Positions 55,012 through 63,117 of a stretch of 64,000 nt of DNA are shown here, piece after piece (the stretch's first letter is position 1; the number at the start of each line of letters is the position of its first letter). Under the pieces are notes generated by a model. It was not told where the DNA came from and did no database searches. It was given only the letters and a program-made list of their open reading frames with translations. The position numbers and the translations under genes were made by a program. This DNA is from Flavobacterium sedimenticola. Its GTDB lineage: Bacteria > Bacteroidota > Bacteroidia > Flavobacteriales > Flavobacteriaceae. Location of the stretch: positions 1 to 64,000 of the forward strand of contig NZ_JASGBP010000012.1 in the NCBI RefSeq assembly GCF_030053345.1, read 5' to 3'.

Positions 55012-55048
55012 AAAATCCTGAGTAAGTCATTACTTGGGATTTTTTTTA
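55012..55048 (+). terminator. Terminator of folE
   Basis: A 14-bp stem (55012-55025 with 55030-55043, with two G-U/T-G pairs) closes GTCA and leads into an eight-T run. It overlaps the 3' end of the convergent small membrane-protein gene. Confidence 0.85.
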
Positions 55049-55350
55049 TCGGGTACCAAGAAGCCCAATCCCATGCTTTTAAGCATTTTCTTTTCGAATG
55101 CCCAAAAGAAAGTAAACTGCCCGAAGAGAAACCCAAAACTCACCAAAAGCACTTGATAAACCGGGAAAATAAGAATGATATATAACGGATAGTAAATCCA
55201 ATTTGAAACAGTGCCTTTCTCAATCCCAAATAAGGCTAAAATAGGCTTAGAAAGATAGGCAGCCGTAGAACCCGTAACGGCAAATACCACCAAAATGACA
55301 AAAACCTGCCAATTTGATTTGATATTCCAGCGCTCTTTGAAACTTGCCAT
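55030..55350 (-). CDS. Small membrane protein (DUF6787-like)
   Basis: 106 residues with two hydrophobic segments ('WQVFVILVVFAVTGSTAAYL' about 14-33, 'WIYYPLYIILIFPVYQVLLV' about 51-70). The start 'FKERWNIKSNWQV' and 'FLFGQFTFFWAFEKKMLKSM' match a small conserved Bacteroidetes family (DUF6787). The function is unknown. It lies downstream of the DUF6146 lipoprotein gene on the same strand, 26 bases away. Confidence 0.8.
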   Translation of the reverse strand: MASFKERWNIKSNWQVFVILVVFAVTGSTAAYLSKPILALFGIEKGTVSNWIYYPLYIILIFPVYQVLLVSFGFLFGQFTFFWAFEKKMLKSMGLGFLVPDKKNPK

Positions 55351-55376
55351 AAAGTGTTTTCTGCAAAGATAGGGGA

Positions 55377-55808
55377 TTATTGCCTTGGTACAAAGCCGGC
55401 CAATCTTTGATTATATCGATTTTGAAAATAAATAAAGTAATTGTAAATCAGGTAATTTACCTCATAGCCGTACCGGATATTCGGTTCATAGTCAATTCGC
55501 ATTTCATACAAATTCGGATCGTAAAGCATCGGTTGTAAAACGCGACTGTTCCATTCGTAAACATAGACTTGATTTTTGGCTTCCAAATAGTTCAACGAGT
55601 AATAGCCTCTTGGTCGGGCTCTTCCGGCTAACCATGAACTAAAGCCTGGGTCAATGATAATCACTTCGTATTCTAAACTGTCGTTGGCGATTTTTACCGT
55701 GTCGGATGCTTTGCTCAAATCAGCATTGCCGGTCTTAGCAGTTGTTTTGGAACTACTGCAACCAATGATGACCAGAAGGGTAAAGACAACAGCGACTAAC
55801 GTTTTCAT
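55377..55808 (-). CDS. DUF6146-like lipoprotein
   Basis: 143 residues from the ATG at 55808 (MKTLVAVVFTLLVIIGC), which makes a clean lipoprotein signal; the 26 codons upstream do not. The conserved core is 'VIIDPGFSSWLAGRARPRGY', 'LNYLEAKNQVYVYEWNSRV', 'IDYEPNIRYGYEVNYLIYNY' and 'FIYFQNRYNQRL'. It is a Tyr/Asn-rich small domain of unknown function found in most Flavobacteriaceae near the serine genes. It is probably anchored in the outer or inner membrane facing the periplasm. Confidence 0.82.
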   Translation of the reverse strand: MKTLVAVVFTLLVIIGCSSSKTTAKTGNADLSKASDTVKIANDSLEYEVIIIDPGFSSWLAGRARPRGYYSLNYLEAKNQVYVYEWNSRVLQPMLYDPNLYEMRIDYEPNIRYGYEVNYLIYNYFIYFQNRYNQRLAGFVPRQ

Positions 55809-55874
55809 AGACTCAATTTGAGAATAAAAATACGCAAATTCAGGGAAAGTTACCGTTTTCAAAATGTTAAAATA

Positions 55875-55904
55875 AAAAAGCCACACGTTTCTGTATGGCT
55901 TTAT
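55875..55904 (-). terminator. Terminator of serA
   Basis: AAAGCCACAC and GTATGGCTTT form a stem with one mismatch around GTTTCT-like loop bases. On the - strand it runs into TTTTTTATTTT, 15 bases past the serA stop. Confidence 0.7.
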
Positions 55905-55918
55905 ATCTATTTTAAGTG

Positions 55919-56881
55919 TTATGCTTTTTGCGATTGGAGCAGACTGATAATTTGCTCCGCCAATTCGGTACCGATGCGGTCTTGTGCTTCCAAAGTTGCG
56001 GCGCCGATATGCGGTGTCAACGAAATTTTCGGATGCATCAAAATCTGAATCTCCGGATGGGGTTCGCGCTCAAATACATCCAGTCCGGCAAACAATACTT
56101 TCTCGCTGTCCAATGCTTCTATCAATGCCACTTCATCAATTACGCCGCCACGGGCACAGTTTACAATGCCTACGCCGTCTTTCATCAACTCAAATTCGGT
56201 TTTGCCAATAACATAACCTTCCTGCGCCGGCACGTGCAACGTGATGAAATCAGAATGCTTGATCACTTCTTCCAGAGGTTCGGTTTCAAATGCCACGTTG
56301 ATAAATTGACCGTTGTAAAAATCGACTTTTACTTCGGCTTTGTCTACAAATTTATCGGCAGCAATCACTTTCATACCCAAACCCAACGCCATTTTCGCCA
56401 CGGCTTGTCCAATTCGGCCAAAACCGATAATCCCCAACGTTTTGCCGCGCAACTCAATGCCGTTGGCATACGCTTTTTTCAAACCGTCAAAGTTCGAGTC
56501 GCCTTCCAAAGGCATATTGCGGTTGGAGTCGTGTAAAAAACGAACCCCGGTAAACAAATGCGCAAAAACCAATTCGGCCACACTTTCCGAAGACGATGCC
56601 GGTGTATTAATCACATGAATGCCTTTGCTGCGGGCATATTCCACGTCAATATTGTCCATGCCAACGCCACCGCGACCAATAACTTTTAATCCCGGACACG
56701 CGTCAATCAATTCTTTTCTAACTTTAGTAGCACTGCGCACCAACAATACCGAAACACCGTTCGCATTGATATAATTTCCTACTTGTTCCTGCGCCACTTT
56801 GGTGGTAATCACTTCAAATCCGCCTCTCTCTAAAGCCGCAATGCCGCTTTTCGAAATGCCGTCGTTGGCTAATACTTTCAT
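55919..56881 (-). CDS. serA: D-3-phosphoglycerate dehydrogenase (D-2-hydroxyacid dehydrogenase)
   Basis: 320 residues. It oxidises 3-phosphoglycerate to 3-phosphohydroxypyruvate with NAD+, the first step of serine synthesis. Motifs: 'GRGGVGMDNIDVEYARSKGI', 'VINTPASSSESVAEL', Rossmann 'LGIIGFGRIGQAVAKMA', 'NCARGGVIDE' with the catalytic Arg, and 'LTPHIGAATLEAQ' with the His. It ends after the catalytic domain; the ACT regulatory domain for serine feedback is missing, as in short SerA types. The neighbouring serC gene (same strand, about 155 bases upstream) supports the assignment. Confidence 0.92.
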   Translation of the reverse strand: MKVLANDGISKSGIAALERGGFEVITTKVAQEQVGNYINANGVSVLLVRSATKVRKELIDACPGLKVIGRGGVGMDNIDVEYARSKGIHVINTPASSSESVAELVFAHLFTGVRFLHDSNRNMPLEGDSNFDGLKKAYANGIELRGKTLGIIGFGRIGQAVAKMALGLGMKVIAADKFVDKAEVKVDFYNGQFINVAFETEPLEEVIKHSDFITLHVPAQEGYVIGKTEFELMKDGVGIVNCARGGVIDEVALIEALDSEKVLFAGLDVFEREPHPEIQILMHPKISLTPHIGAATLEAQDRIGTELAEQIISLLQSQKA

Positions 56882-56890
56882 TCTTTTATT

Positions 56891-57010
56891 GTCATTTCGA
56901 GGGAACGAGAAATCTCGTCCTCATTATTAATTATTTTTAGGAGCTGTTTCCCGCTTTTCGCTGTATCTTTTATTTTGTCATCCTGAGCCTGTCGAAGGAC
57001 AAAATAAAAG
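56891..57010. repeat. REP-like repeats between serC and serA
   Basis: The gap holds GTCATTTCGAGGGAACGAGA (from 56891) and, further on, TCATCCTGAGCCTGTCGAAG. Both resemble short interspersed repeats found in many Bacteroidetes intergenic regions (from memory). The second is embedded in a 13-bp perfect inverted repeat, CTTTTATTTTGTC (56967-56979) with GACAAAATAAAAG (56998-57010). Confidence 0.65.
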
Positions 57011-57035
57011 GATGCCGCTCCAATCGGGGCTAGGC

Positions 57036-58130
57036 CTACTGTGCTAACTGCGACTGGTCGCTGAAAACCGACTCAAATTCGCGCATCACATCCACCAAAA
57101 CCTGCACACTTTCCATGGGTAAAGCATTGTACATCGAAGCGCGATACCCGCCAACCGAACGGTGACCGGTAATTCCCGAAATGCCGGCTTCCTTCCACAT
57201 TTTGTCAAACGACTCCTGAAGTTCCGGATTTTCCAACAAAAACGTAGCATTCATAAAACTTCTGTCCGCTACAGCTGAGGTGCCCTTAAATAGGGTGTTT
57301 CGGTCGATTTCACTATATAGTAAATTGGCTTTCGCTTCGTTTATCTTTTCAATAGCGGCAATGCCGCCTTGTTTTTTCAACCATTGCAACGTTAATAAAC
57401 AAGTATACACGGCAAAAACGGACGGCGTATTGTACATGCTTTCCGCTTTAATATGCTTTTGATAATCTAAAATACTTGGAATCGTACGGCCGGTTTTACC
57501 CAAAATTTCTTCTTTGACTACGACTAATGTGGCTCCGGCAGCGCCCATGTTTTTTTGTGCTCCGGCATAAATCAAGTCAAATTGCGTAAAATCGAGCGTT
57601 CTTGAAAAAATATCCGAACTCATATCGCAAACCACCGGAACATTCGTTTTCGGAAATGATTTCATTTGGGTGCCGAAAATGGTATTGTTGCTCGTACAAT
57701 GGAAATAATCGGCGTCTTCCGGAATGGTATAATCCACAGGAATATGATTGTAATTCTGGTCTTTAGAAGAAGCCACAATTACCGTCTCCCCAAACAATTT
57801 GGCTTCTTTAATGGCGTTGTTGGCCCAAGTTCCGGTATCCAAATACGCGGCTTTACCGTTAATGTTCATCAAATTGTACGGAACCATCAAGAACTCTAAA
57901 CTGGCACCGCCCTGCAAAAACAATGCTTGATAGCCTTTGCCTTCCAAGCCTAACAGTTCCAAGACTAAAGCTCGCGCTTCTTCCATAACGGCTACGAAAT
58001 CTTTACTGCGATGCGAAATTTCTAAAATAGACAAACCGGAATGGTTAAAGTCTAGTATGGCTTGAGCCGATTTTTCAAAAACTTCTTGTGGCAGTATGCA
58101 CGGTCCGGCGCTGTAGTTGTGTTTTTTCAT
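57036..58130 (-). CDS. serC: Phosphoserine aminotransferase
   Basis: 364 residues from the ATG at 58130 (MKKHNYSAGPCILPQEVFEK). SerC converts phosphohydroxypyruvate and glutamate to phosphoserine, using pyridoxal phosphate. 'NYSAGPCILP', 'SGLSILEISHRSKDF', 'LFLQGGASLEF', 'VCDMSSDIFSR' and 'IYAGAQKNMGAAG' (with the PLP-binding Lys) are diagnostic, and 'GITGHRSVGGYRASMYNALP' closes the active site. It also serves vitamin B6 synthesis in many bacteria. It lies upstream of serA, separated by REP-like repeats. AAAACGTTTT at 58221-58230 is upstream on the gene's 5' side. Confidence 0.95.
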   Translation of the reverse strand: MKKHNYSAGPCILPQEVFEKSAQAILDFNHSGLSILEISHRSKDFVAVMEEARALVLELLGLEGKGYQALFLQGGASLEFLMVPYNLMNINGKAAYLDTGTWANNAIKEAKLFGETVIVASSKDQNYNHIPVDYTIPEDADYFHCTSNNTIFGTQMKSFPKTNVPVVCDMSSDIFSRTLDFTQFDLIYAGAQKNMGAAGATLVVVKEEILGKTGRTIPSILDYQKHIKAESMYNTPSVFAVYTCLLTLQWLKKQGGIAAIEKINEAKANLLYSEIDRNTLFKGTSAVADRSFMNATFLLENPELQESFDKMWKEAGISGITGHRSVGGYRASMYNALPMESVQVLVDVMREFESVFSDQSQLAQ

Positions 58131-58260
58131 GAGGTTTTCCAAAAATTAAAGTGCAAATTTCGGAAATAGGTCTAAAATAAGCGGTTAGAATTCCGCAATA
58201 ATAAGGCTATGTTATTAACGAAAACGTTTTAGTTTATAACATTTAGTTGCAATTTCGCAA

Positions 58261-59319
58261 TCAAATTTCAATTAAAAACTGTAACGTATCGACATTATCC
58301 GCATAATCCCACAGCGCCGGCTGTTGTGTCTTTCCAAACGGAATGCTGTTCGGAGTCAAGCCATTCGAAACCACACACTGAATTTGGTCTTTATCGTTTT
58401 CCAATCGCTGTTGCACGTCTTCCAAACGATCGTAGTATTCGTAAAATAGGGAGGAAATAGGCGAGGCGTAGCTGGGGTCTTCTTTTAGGGTCAGGAATTC
58501 GTTATCGAGTAACGTGAAGTTACTCATTAGGAAAACGGCTTTGTTGTAATCGTAATTGTTGGCGTATTTCTCGTAGAAAATGACGTCTTTGTATTCGTAA
58601 ATGGCTTGAAAAAAAGGCTGAAAATCGTAATCTCTCGGGATAAAAAGTTTGGAAACATTGCGACAACCCAATCCGAAATACCTGAAAATATCTTCTCCGA
58701 GACGCACCAAATCGGCCCGACTTTCATTTCCGGTCAATATAGCGACCGAATTGCGGTTCTTTCGGATAATACTCGGCTTATCCTTAAAATAATACTCAAA
58801 ATAACGCGCCGTGTTGTTGCTTCCTGTGGCAATCACCGCTTCAAAATTTTCTAATTTTCCATCGGTAAAAGTGATGCAATCTTTCATGTCCGGACAAACG
58901 GCTATTAAGTATTTCGCCATAAACTGAATCAGATGTTGGTCGTTGGAAGACGTTTTGACCAATACATTGTGTCCCGAAATCAACACCGAAAGAAAGTCGT
59001 GAAAGCCCACTAGCGGAATGTTTCCGGCCAAAATTAAACCTACGGTTTTCGGTTGGACAGTCGAGAAATCGTATCGGGATAACCACTGGTTTAGATTGTC
59101 TTCCGTCAAGGCTTTGGCCCAAGATTGCACCGCATGGTAGACTTGCTCCGGCGTAAACCAACCGTTGTGCGATTGCGACGCATGAATCAAATCGACAAAA
59201 GAGTCAAAAAACAAATCGTTATGCCATACCGCATCGTCTTTCTGATTTTGTTCGTTGGAAAATTGACTCAAAAACCGGCCTAATGCGATAAAACAATTTT
59301 TTTTCTCGATTTGTGACAT
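58261..59319 (-). CDS. LuxC-type acyl-CoA reductase
   Basis: 352 residues. It resembles the LuxC/acyl-CoA reductase family (PF05893), an aldehyde-dehydrogenase-like fold: 'TVGLILAGNIPLVGFHDFLS', 'GHNVLVKTSSND', 'AVIATGSNNTARYFEYYF', 'RKNRNSVAILTGNE' and 'RYFGLGCRNVSKLF', with the catalytic Cys. LuxC reduces acyl groups to fatty aldehydes using NADPH. No lux genes are nearby, and the flavobacterial member has no shown substrate. The gene is divergent from a ferredoxin gene with 62 bases between start codons and a perfect palindrome in the gap. Confidence 0.9.
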   Translation of the reverse strand: MSQIEKKNCFIALGRFLSQFSNEQNQKDDAVWHNDLFFDSFVDLIHASQSHNGWFTPEQVYHAVQSWAKALTEDNLNQWLSRYDFSTVQPKTVGLILAGNIPLVGFHDFLSVLISGHNVLVKTSSNDQHLIQFMAKYLIAVCPDMKDCITFTDGKLENFEAVIATGSNNTARYFEYYFKDKPSIIRKNRNSVAILTGNESRADLVRLGEDIFRYFGLGCRNVSKLFIPRDYDFQPFFQAIYEYKDVIFYEKYANNYDYNKAVFLMSNFTLLDNEFLTLKEDPSYASPISSLFYEYYDRLEDVQQRLENDKDQIQCVVSNGLTPNSIPFGKTQQPALWDYADNVDTLQFLIEI

Positions 59320-59326
59320 GAGTAGC

Positions 59327-59357
59327 TTGTTTATGAATGGTTTTGATTGTAATTTTG
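59327..59357 (+). promoter_or_regulatory. Bacteroidetes-type promoter of the ferredoxin gene
   Basis: TTG at 59327-59329, 20 bases, TAATTTTG at 59350-59357. The -7 element is the left half of the 18-bp perfect palindrome TAATTTTGCGCAAAATTA (59350-59367), whose right half is an identical -7 element facing the acyl-CoA reductase gene. Confidence 0.75.
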
Positions 59358-59381
59358 CGCAAAATTAATTAAAAATCAGCT

Positions 59382-59732
59382 ATGGCTATCATTATAACTG
59401 ACGAATGTATCAATTGCGGTGCATGTGAACCCGAATGTCCGAATAACGCAATCTACGAAGGTGCCGATGATTGGCGCTACAAAGACGGTACTAAATTAAG
59501 AGGTAAAGTGATTTTGCCCGACGGAACAGAAGTCGATGCCGATGCCGCGCAAAGACCGATTTCGGATGATATCTACTATATTGTACCAAGCAAATGTACG
59601 GAGTGCAAAGGGTTTCACGAAGAGCCGCAATGTGCTGCCGTTTGTCCGGTAGATTGTTGCGTTCCCGATGACAACCACGTCGAGAGCGAAGAAACCTTAC
59701 TCAACCGACAATCGTTTTTGCATAACGAATAA
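59382..59732 (+). CDS. Bacterial-type 2[4Fe-4S] ferredoxin
   Basis: 116 residues. Two cluster motifs: '[12 protein letters not shown]' (near residue 9-20) and '[20 protein letters not shown]', whose longer spacing between the second and third cysteines is of the Allochromatium-type (Alvin) ferredoxin. Insert regions ('[13 protein letters not shown]') separate the motifs. It transfers low-potential electrons in the cytoplasm. The divergent acyl-CoA reductase gene shares the control region, so the two may be co-regulated. Confidence 0.94.
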   Translation: MAIIITDECINCGACEPECPNNAIYEGADDWRYKDGTKLRGKVILPDGTEVDADAAQRPISDDIYYIVPSKCTECKGFHEEPQCAAVCPVDCCVPDDNHVESEETLLNRQSFLHNE

Positions 59733-59735
59733 TCA

Positions 59736-59766
59736 AAAAAGCCCGAGTTTTACGCTCGGGCTTTTT
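59736..59766. terminator. Bidirectional terminator
   Basis: AAAAAGCCCGAG pairs with CTCGGGCTTTTT around a 7-base loop, between the ferredoxin gene and the convergent secreted-protein gene. Confidence 0.92.
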
Positions 59767-59782
59767 ACAAACATGAAATATA

Positions 59783-60319
59783 TCAAGACTTCACAACACT
59801 ATATTTCTCAAGGGTTATGGTGTCTGTTTTTTCGTCATACGTCTCTACAATGAGATTGCCTTCGGCATCAAAATACCCTACAGCGAATACACCCTTGTTT
59901 TTAAAAATATAATTGTTATTGGAAGTTCTTTTTAAATGGGTTTGTTGGTTACCACTGGCCGTTTTCATGATATAGCCCGAAGCGTCCAACAAAATCTGGT
60001 ATTTTTGACCATCCTTCTCATAATAAGCACTGTGGTCTACATCAATAAATTGGGTTTCACCATTGACCGAGACTTTGGTCTTGGTCAATACGGTAACCGG
60101 ACTTTCTTTAGTGTCGATATTGATGGAGTTTGGTTTTTCATTCTCCAACTCAATGGGCTGTAATTCTTTTTTGACTTCCGATTTTACGATTTTCTTTTCT
60201 CCCGAAGCGTCTTTTATGGTCGTGATAACGGTGGTCTCTTCCGATTTGATATTCGTGTTTTGGGCCAAAAGAGTTGTTGAAAAGAAGGTAAGCAGTGAAA
60301 TAGCACATAGTGTTTTCAT
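59783..60319 (-). CDS. Secreted protein of unknown function
   Basis: 178 residues from the ATG at 60319, which starts a signal peptide (MKTLCAISLLTFFSTTLLAQ). The mature part is polar, rich in Lys, Thr and Glu ('EETTVITTIKDASGEKKIVK'), followed by 'GETQFIDVDHSAYYEKDGQK', 'LKRTSNNNYIFKNKGVFAVG' and 'YFDAEGNLIVETYDEKTDTI'. I do not recognise the family; a periplasmic or surface beta-rich protein is likely. A TAACTTTG -7 element is at 60348-60355 on the - strand. No operon partner is seen. Confidence 0.75.
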   Translation of the reverse strand: MKTLCAISLLTFFSTTLLAQNTNIKSEETTVITTIKDASGEKKIVKSEVKKELQPIELENEKPNSINIDTKESPVTVLTKTKVSVNGETQFIDVDHSAYYEKDGQKYQILLDASGYIMKTASGNQQTHLKRTSNNNYIFKNKGVFAVGYFDAEGNLIVETYDEKTDTITLEKYSVVKS

Positions 60320-60414
60320 AACCAATTGATTTATGATGAACTAGATACAAAGTTAATTCGTTTACCAACGGAAGGTGTTACATGATTTTTTTAATTTTTT
60401 ATAAGATATACATC

Positions 60415-60449
60415 AAAAAAAAGTCCTGAGTATCAGCTCAGGACTTTTA
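60415..60449 (-). terminator. Terminator of the TonB-dependent receptor gene
   Basis: AAAAGTCCTGAG (60419-60430) pairs with CTCAGGACTTTT (60437-60448). On the - strand the hairpin is followed by eight T residues. Confidence 0.88.
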
Positions 60450-60465
60450 GTGTGATTCTACGAGA

Positions 60466-62958
60466 TTAGAATTTAAAATTCATACGGGCATAGTAATACG
60501 CACCGCCGAATCCCATTTGTACAGCATCCCAATAACCACCGGCTTCTACCCAGTCGTCTTGTTGGTCGGGATACACATTGAACAGGTTGTTGCTTCCGAT
60601 GCTCAACTTGGTGTTTTTAGATAAATTGAATCCCAAGGTTAAATCGGTTACAATCTTGGCACCATAGGTATCGGTAGCGGCTTTGATTTGATTGGCAAAT
60701 GAACCGTAATCGGCTACGTCTTCATACATCTGGTAATCCAATAATTGGACTTCACTGAATCGGGTAAACGCCAATCCGGCATCGAACCATTTTCTGGAAT
60801 AATTCAGGTTCAAACTGAATTTATTATCAGGAGCCGAAGCCAAAAGAAATGCTTTTTCTCTTTCTCCGAAAAAGGTTTGTTCGTCTAAGCTGCCGTTATT
60901 TACCTTGTCTACTTTCATGTTGTTGATGTTGCCCACCAAAGTAGCCCCGAAGTGGTTGTCACCGAATTTCTTTTTCCACGAAACGACCACATCCAACCCG
61001 GTGGTTTTGGTATCCACACCGTTCACGAAAAACTGCGCTTGGTCGACGCCAATGTTCAATGCCGAAGCATCAAAATAGCCGGTTAATACAATTCTGTCGG
61101 TAACATTTACCATATAACCGTCAACCGTGGCGGTAAAGTCGCCATAGCTTGCCGTGAATCCCAAAGAGGCATTGACCGCTTTTTCTTCATTTAATTTTCC
61201 GATGCCAAAAGCTTGGGTAACCGGACTGTTGTTAGGCGATAATAAAATTTCCGAAGCACCACTCGAGGAGAAGTTGGTGAAACGCAAATTGTAATAAATC
61301 TGAGCCAATGACGGGGCGCGGAAACCGGTACTTACCGAACCTCTGAAGTTAATGTTGCCACCGGTTTTCAAACGAGCGGCTAATTTTCCGTTCAAGGTAC
61401 TTCCGAAATCACTGTAGTTTTCAAAACGCAACGCCGAGGAAACCATAAAGTTATCGCTGACATCCAATTCACCGTCGGCATACAACGAAACGTTAGAACG
61501 ACTGCGGTCGACTACGTTGGCCGGACTGTAGCCCGGAAATCCTTGAGAACCACCCGGTCTCGGCTCACCGGTTTCAGGATCGGTCGGGATGGTTTGATTG
61601 GCCGGATCGGTTACCGGCTGACCGTTTACGTCATAGGTGGCATAGGAACCTTCTTCTCCGGCAAAAATGGTAAACTGCTCGGTTCGGTACTCCGCTCCAA
61701 ACGCCAGGTTTAATCCGTTCAATACGCTATCGTAATTTTTGGATAAATCTAAATTTACGGTATTCTGACTCAACGTATGACCACCGGCATCAAACTCGGT
61801 AGGAGAAGCCTCTTCCAAAGAAGCGTTTAACGTTCCTTTAATGTAGTAGTGGAATACGTTTTTTCCGAACGTGTTGCTGATGTCTAAATTCCAACCCGAA
61901 TTGGTTTTGGTTCTGAATCCGGCTGCTACAGAATTGTCGATAATTAACGAAGTAATTCTCGGCGTAAATCCATTCGGGTAAATGGCTGTTACAATACGTG
62001 GAGAAGGATTGTTTCGGGTAAAGGCATAGGCATCGGTATCGCGGTAATTGCGCCCACCGAAGGCATAAAACTTGGTTTTATCGGAAACCGGTATGGCCGC
62101 GTTCACAAAGAAATTAAAACTCTGTATCGAGGCTTCTCCGAAACCACGTCGGAAATCAAACCCGGGACGCAAGGTTTTTTCTTTATTTAAATACTCGGCG
62201 GTAAAGTTGGCAAAACCGCCCTTGTCTCCAATTTTGGTGCCGTAGTTGGTCATCACTTTAATCGAATTTCCGTCAAAACTTTTCCCATCGGCTTGCTTGT
62301 TCCCATCGGCATTCACATCCAAAAAGTTGTCTCCCGTATTAGGCGTTCCCGCCGGAAAATCCCCATCGGCATTGGTGCTGTACATGCCGTAGGTAACAGA
62401 ACCGGTCAACTCGTCCACATTGTCATTCAATACAATATTAATGACTCCGGCTATGGCATCCGAACCGTATTGTGCCGCGGCACCGTCACGCAATATCTCG
62501 ATGCGTTTGATGGCTGCGGCCGGAATTGCATTCAAATCGGTTCCGGTATTACCGCGACCGCGGGTACCAAACAAGTTGATTAACGACGATTGGTGGCGAC
62601 GTTTTCCGTTAATCAAAACCAAAGTTTGATCGGGTCCCATACCGCGTAAAGTGGCCGGATCTACGTGATCGGCTCCGTCGGACCCCGATTGTTTGTTGGC
62701 GTTAAATGAGGGTGCCGCATACTGCAACAACTCGTTAATCTCAATTTTTCCGCTTTGGGTGGTGACGCTTTTTACGTCGATAATGTCAATCGGTACGGCC
62801 GAGTTCACCACCGTTCGCTTTGCATTTCGGGAGCCTACAATTTTAATCTCCTGTAATTCGTTGATTTTTGTGCTGTCTTGAGCTGCTGCATTCGGATTGT
62901 CCTGAGCGGCCATATATCCGAATTGCAGTGAACACAATAAAAGAGTAATTTTTTTCAT
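60466..62958 (-). CDS. TonB-dependent outer-membrane receptor
   Basis: 830 residues with signal peptide (FGYMAAQ). No carboxypeptidase-regulatory domain precedes the plug, unlike SusC proteins. 'QEIKIVGSRNAKRTVVNSAV' is the TonB-box/plug start; 'LRGMGPDQTLVLINGKRRHQ' and 'IKRIEILRDGAAAQYGSDAI' with 'AGVINIVLND' are the plug motifs. The C-terminal barrel ends 'YYYARMNFKF', aromatic as expected. It imports an unknown ligand such as a siderophore or small organic nutrient. No SusD gene is adjacent. Confidence 0.93.
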   Translation of the reverse strand: MKKITLLLCSLQFGYMAAQDNPNAAAQDSTKINELQEIKIVGSRNAKRTVVNSAVPIDIIDVKSVTTQSGKIEINELLQYAAPSFNANKQSGSDGADHVDPATLRGMGPDQTLVLINGKRRHQSSLINLFGTRGRGNTGTDLNAIPAAAIKRIEILRDGAAAQYGSDAIAGVINIVLNDNVDELTGSVTYGMYSTNADGDFPAGTPNTGDNFLDVNADGNKQADGKSFDGNSIKVMTNYGTKIGDKGGFANFTAEYLNKEKTLRPGFDFRRGFGEASIQSFNFFVNAAIPVSDKTKFYAFGGRNYRDTDAYAFTRNNPSPRIVTAIYPNGFTPRITSLIIDNSVAAGFRTKTNSGWNLDISNTFGKNVFHYYIKGTLNASLEEASPTEFDAGGHTLSQNTVNLDLSKNYDSVLNGLNLAFGAEYRTEQFTIFAGEEGSYATYDVNGQPVTDPANQTIPTDPETGEPRPGGSQGFPGYSPANVVDRSRSNVSLYADGELDVSDNFMVSSALRFENYSDFGSTLNGKLAARLKTGGNINFRGSVSTGFRAPSLAQIYYNLRFTNFSSSGASEILLSPNNSPVTQAFGIGKLNEEKAVNASLGFTASYGDFTATVDGYMVNVTDRIVLTGYFDASALNIGVDQAQFFVNGVDTKTTGLDVVVSWKKKFGDNHFGATLVGNINNMKVDKVNNGSLDEQTFFGEREKAFLLASAPDNKFSLNLNYSRKWFDAGLAFTRFSEVQLLDYQMYEDVADYGSFANQIKAATDTYGAKIVTDLTLGFNLSKNTKLSIGSNNLFNVYPDQQDDWVEAGGYWDAVQMGFGGAYYYARMNFKF

Positions 62959-63070
62959 AAATTATGGGTATGGTTAGTGGTTATGTGACGCAATTTACTG
63001 TTTTATTTATTTGTTTTTAACAGTATGACTAAAACTATTTCAACAAATTAACGAACATGGTGTAAAAATG

Positions 63071-63099
63071 TTGACAGAAACAAAAAAAATGTAAATTTG
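63071..63099 (+). promoter_or_regulatory. Bacteroidetes-type promoter
   Basis: TTG at 63071-63073, 18 bases, then TAAATTTG at 63092-63099; the ATG follows 18 bases later. Confidence 0.72.
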
Positions 63100-63117
63100 T
63101 CTAAACCCATATCTGAG

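Noticed and set aside
55916..56536. 206-codon + strand frame opposite serA
   Set aside because: Phe/His-rich composition typical of the antisense of a coding gene; serA on the other strand has all motifs.
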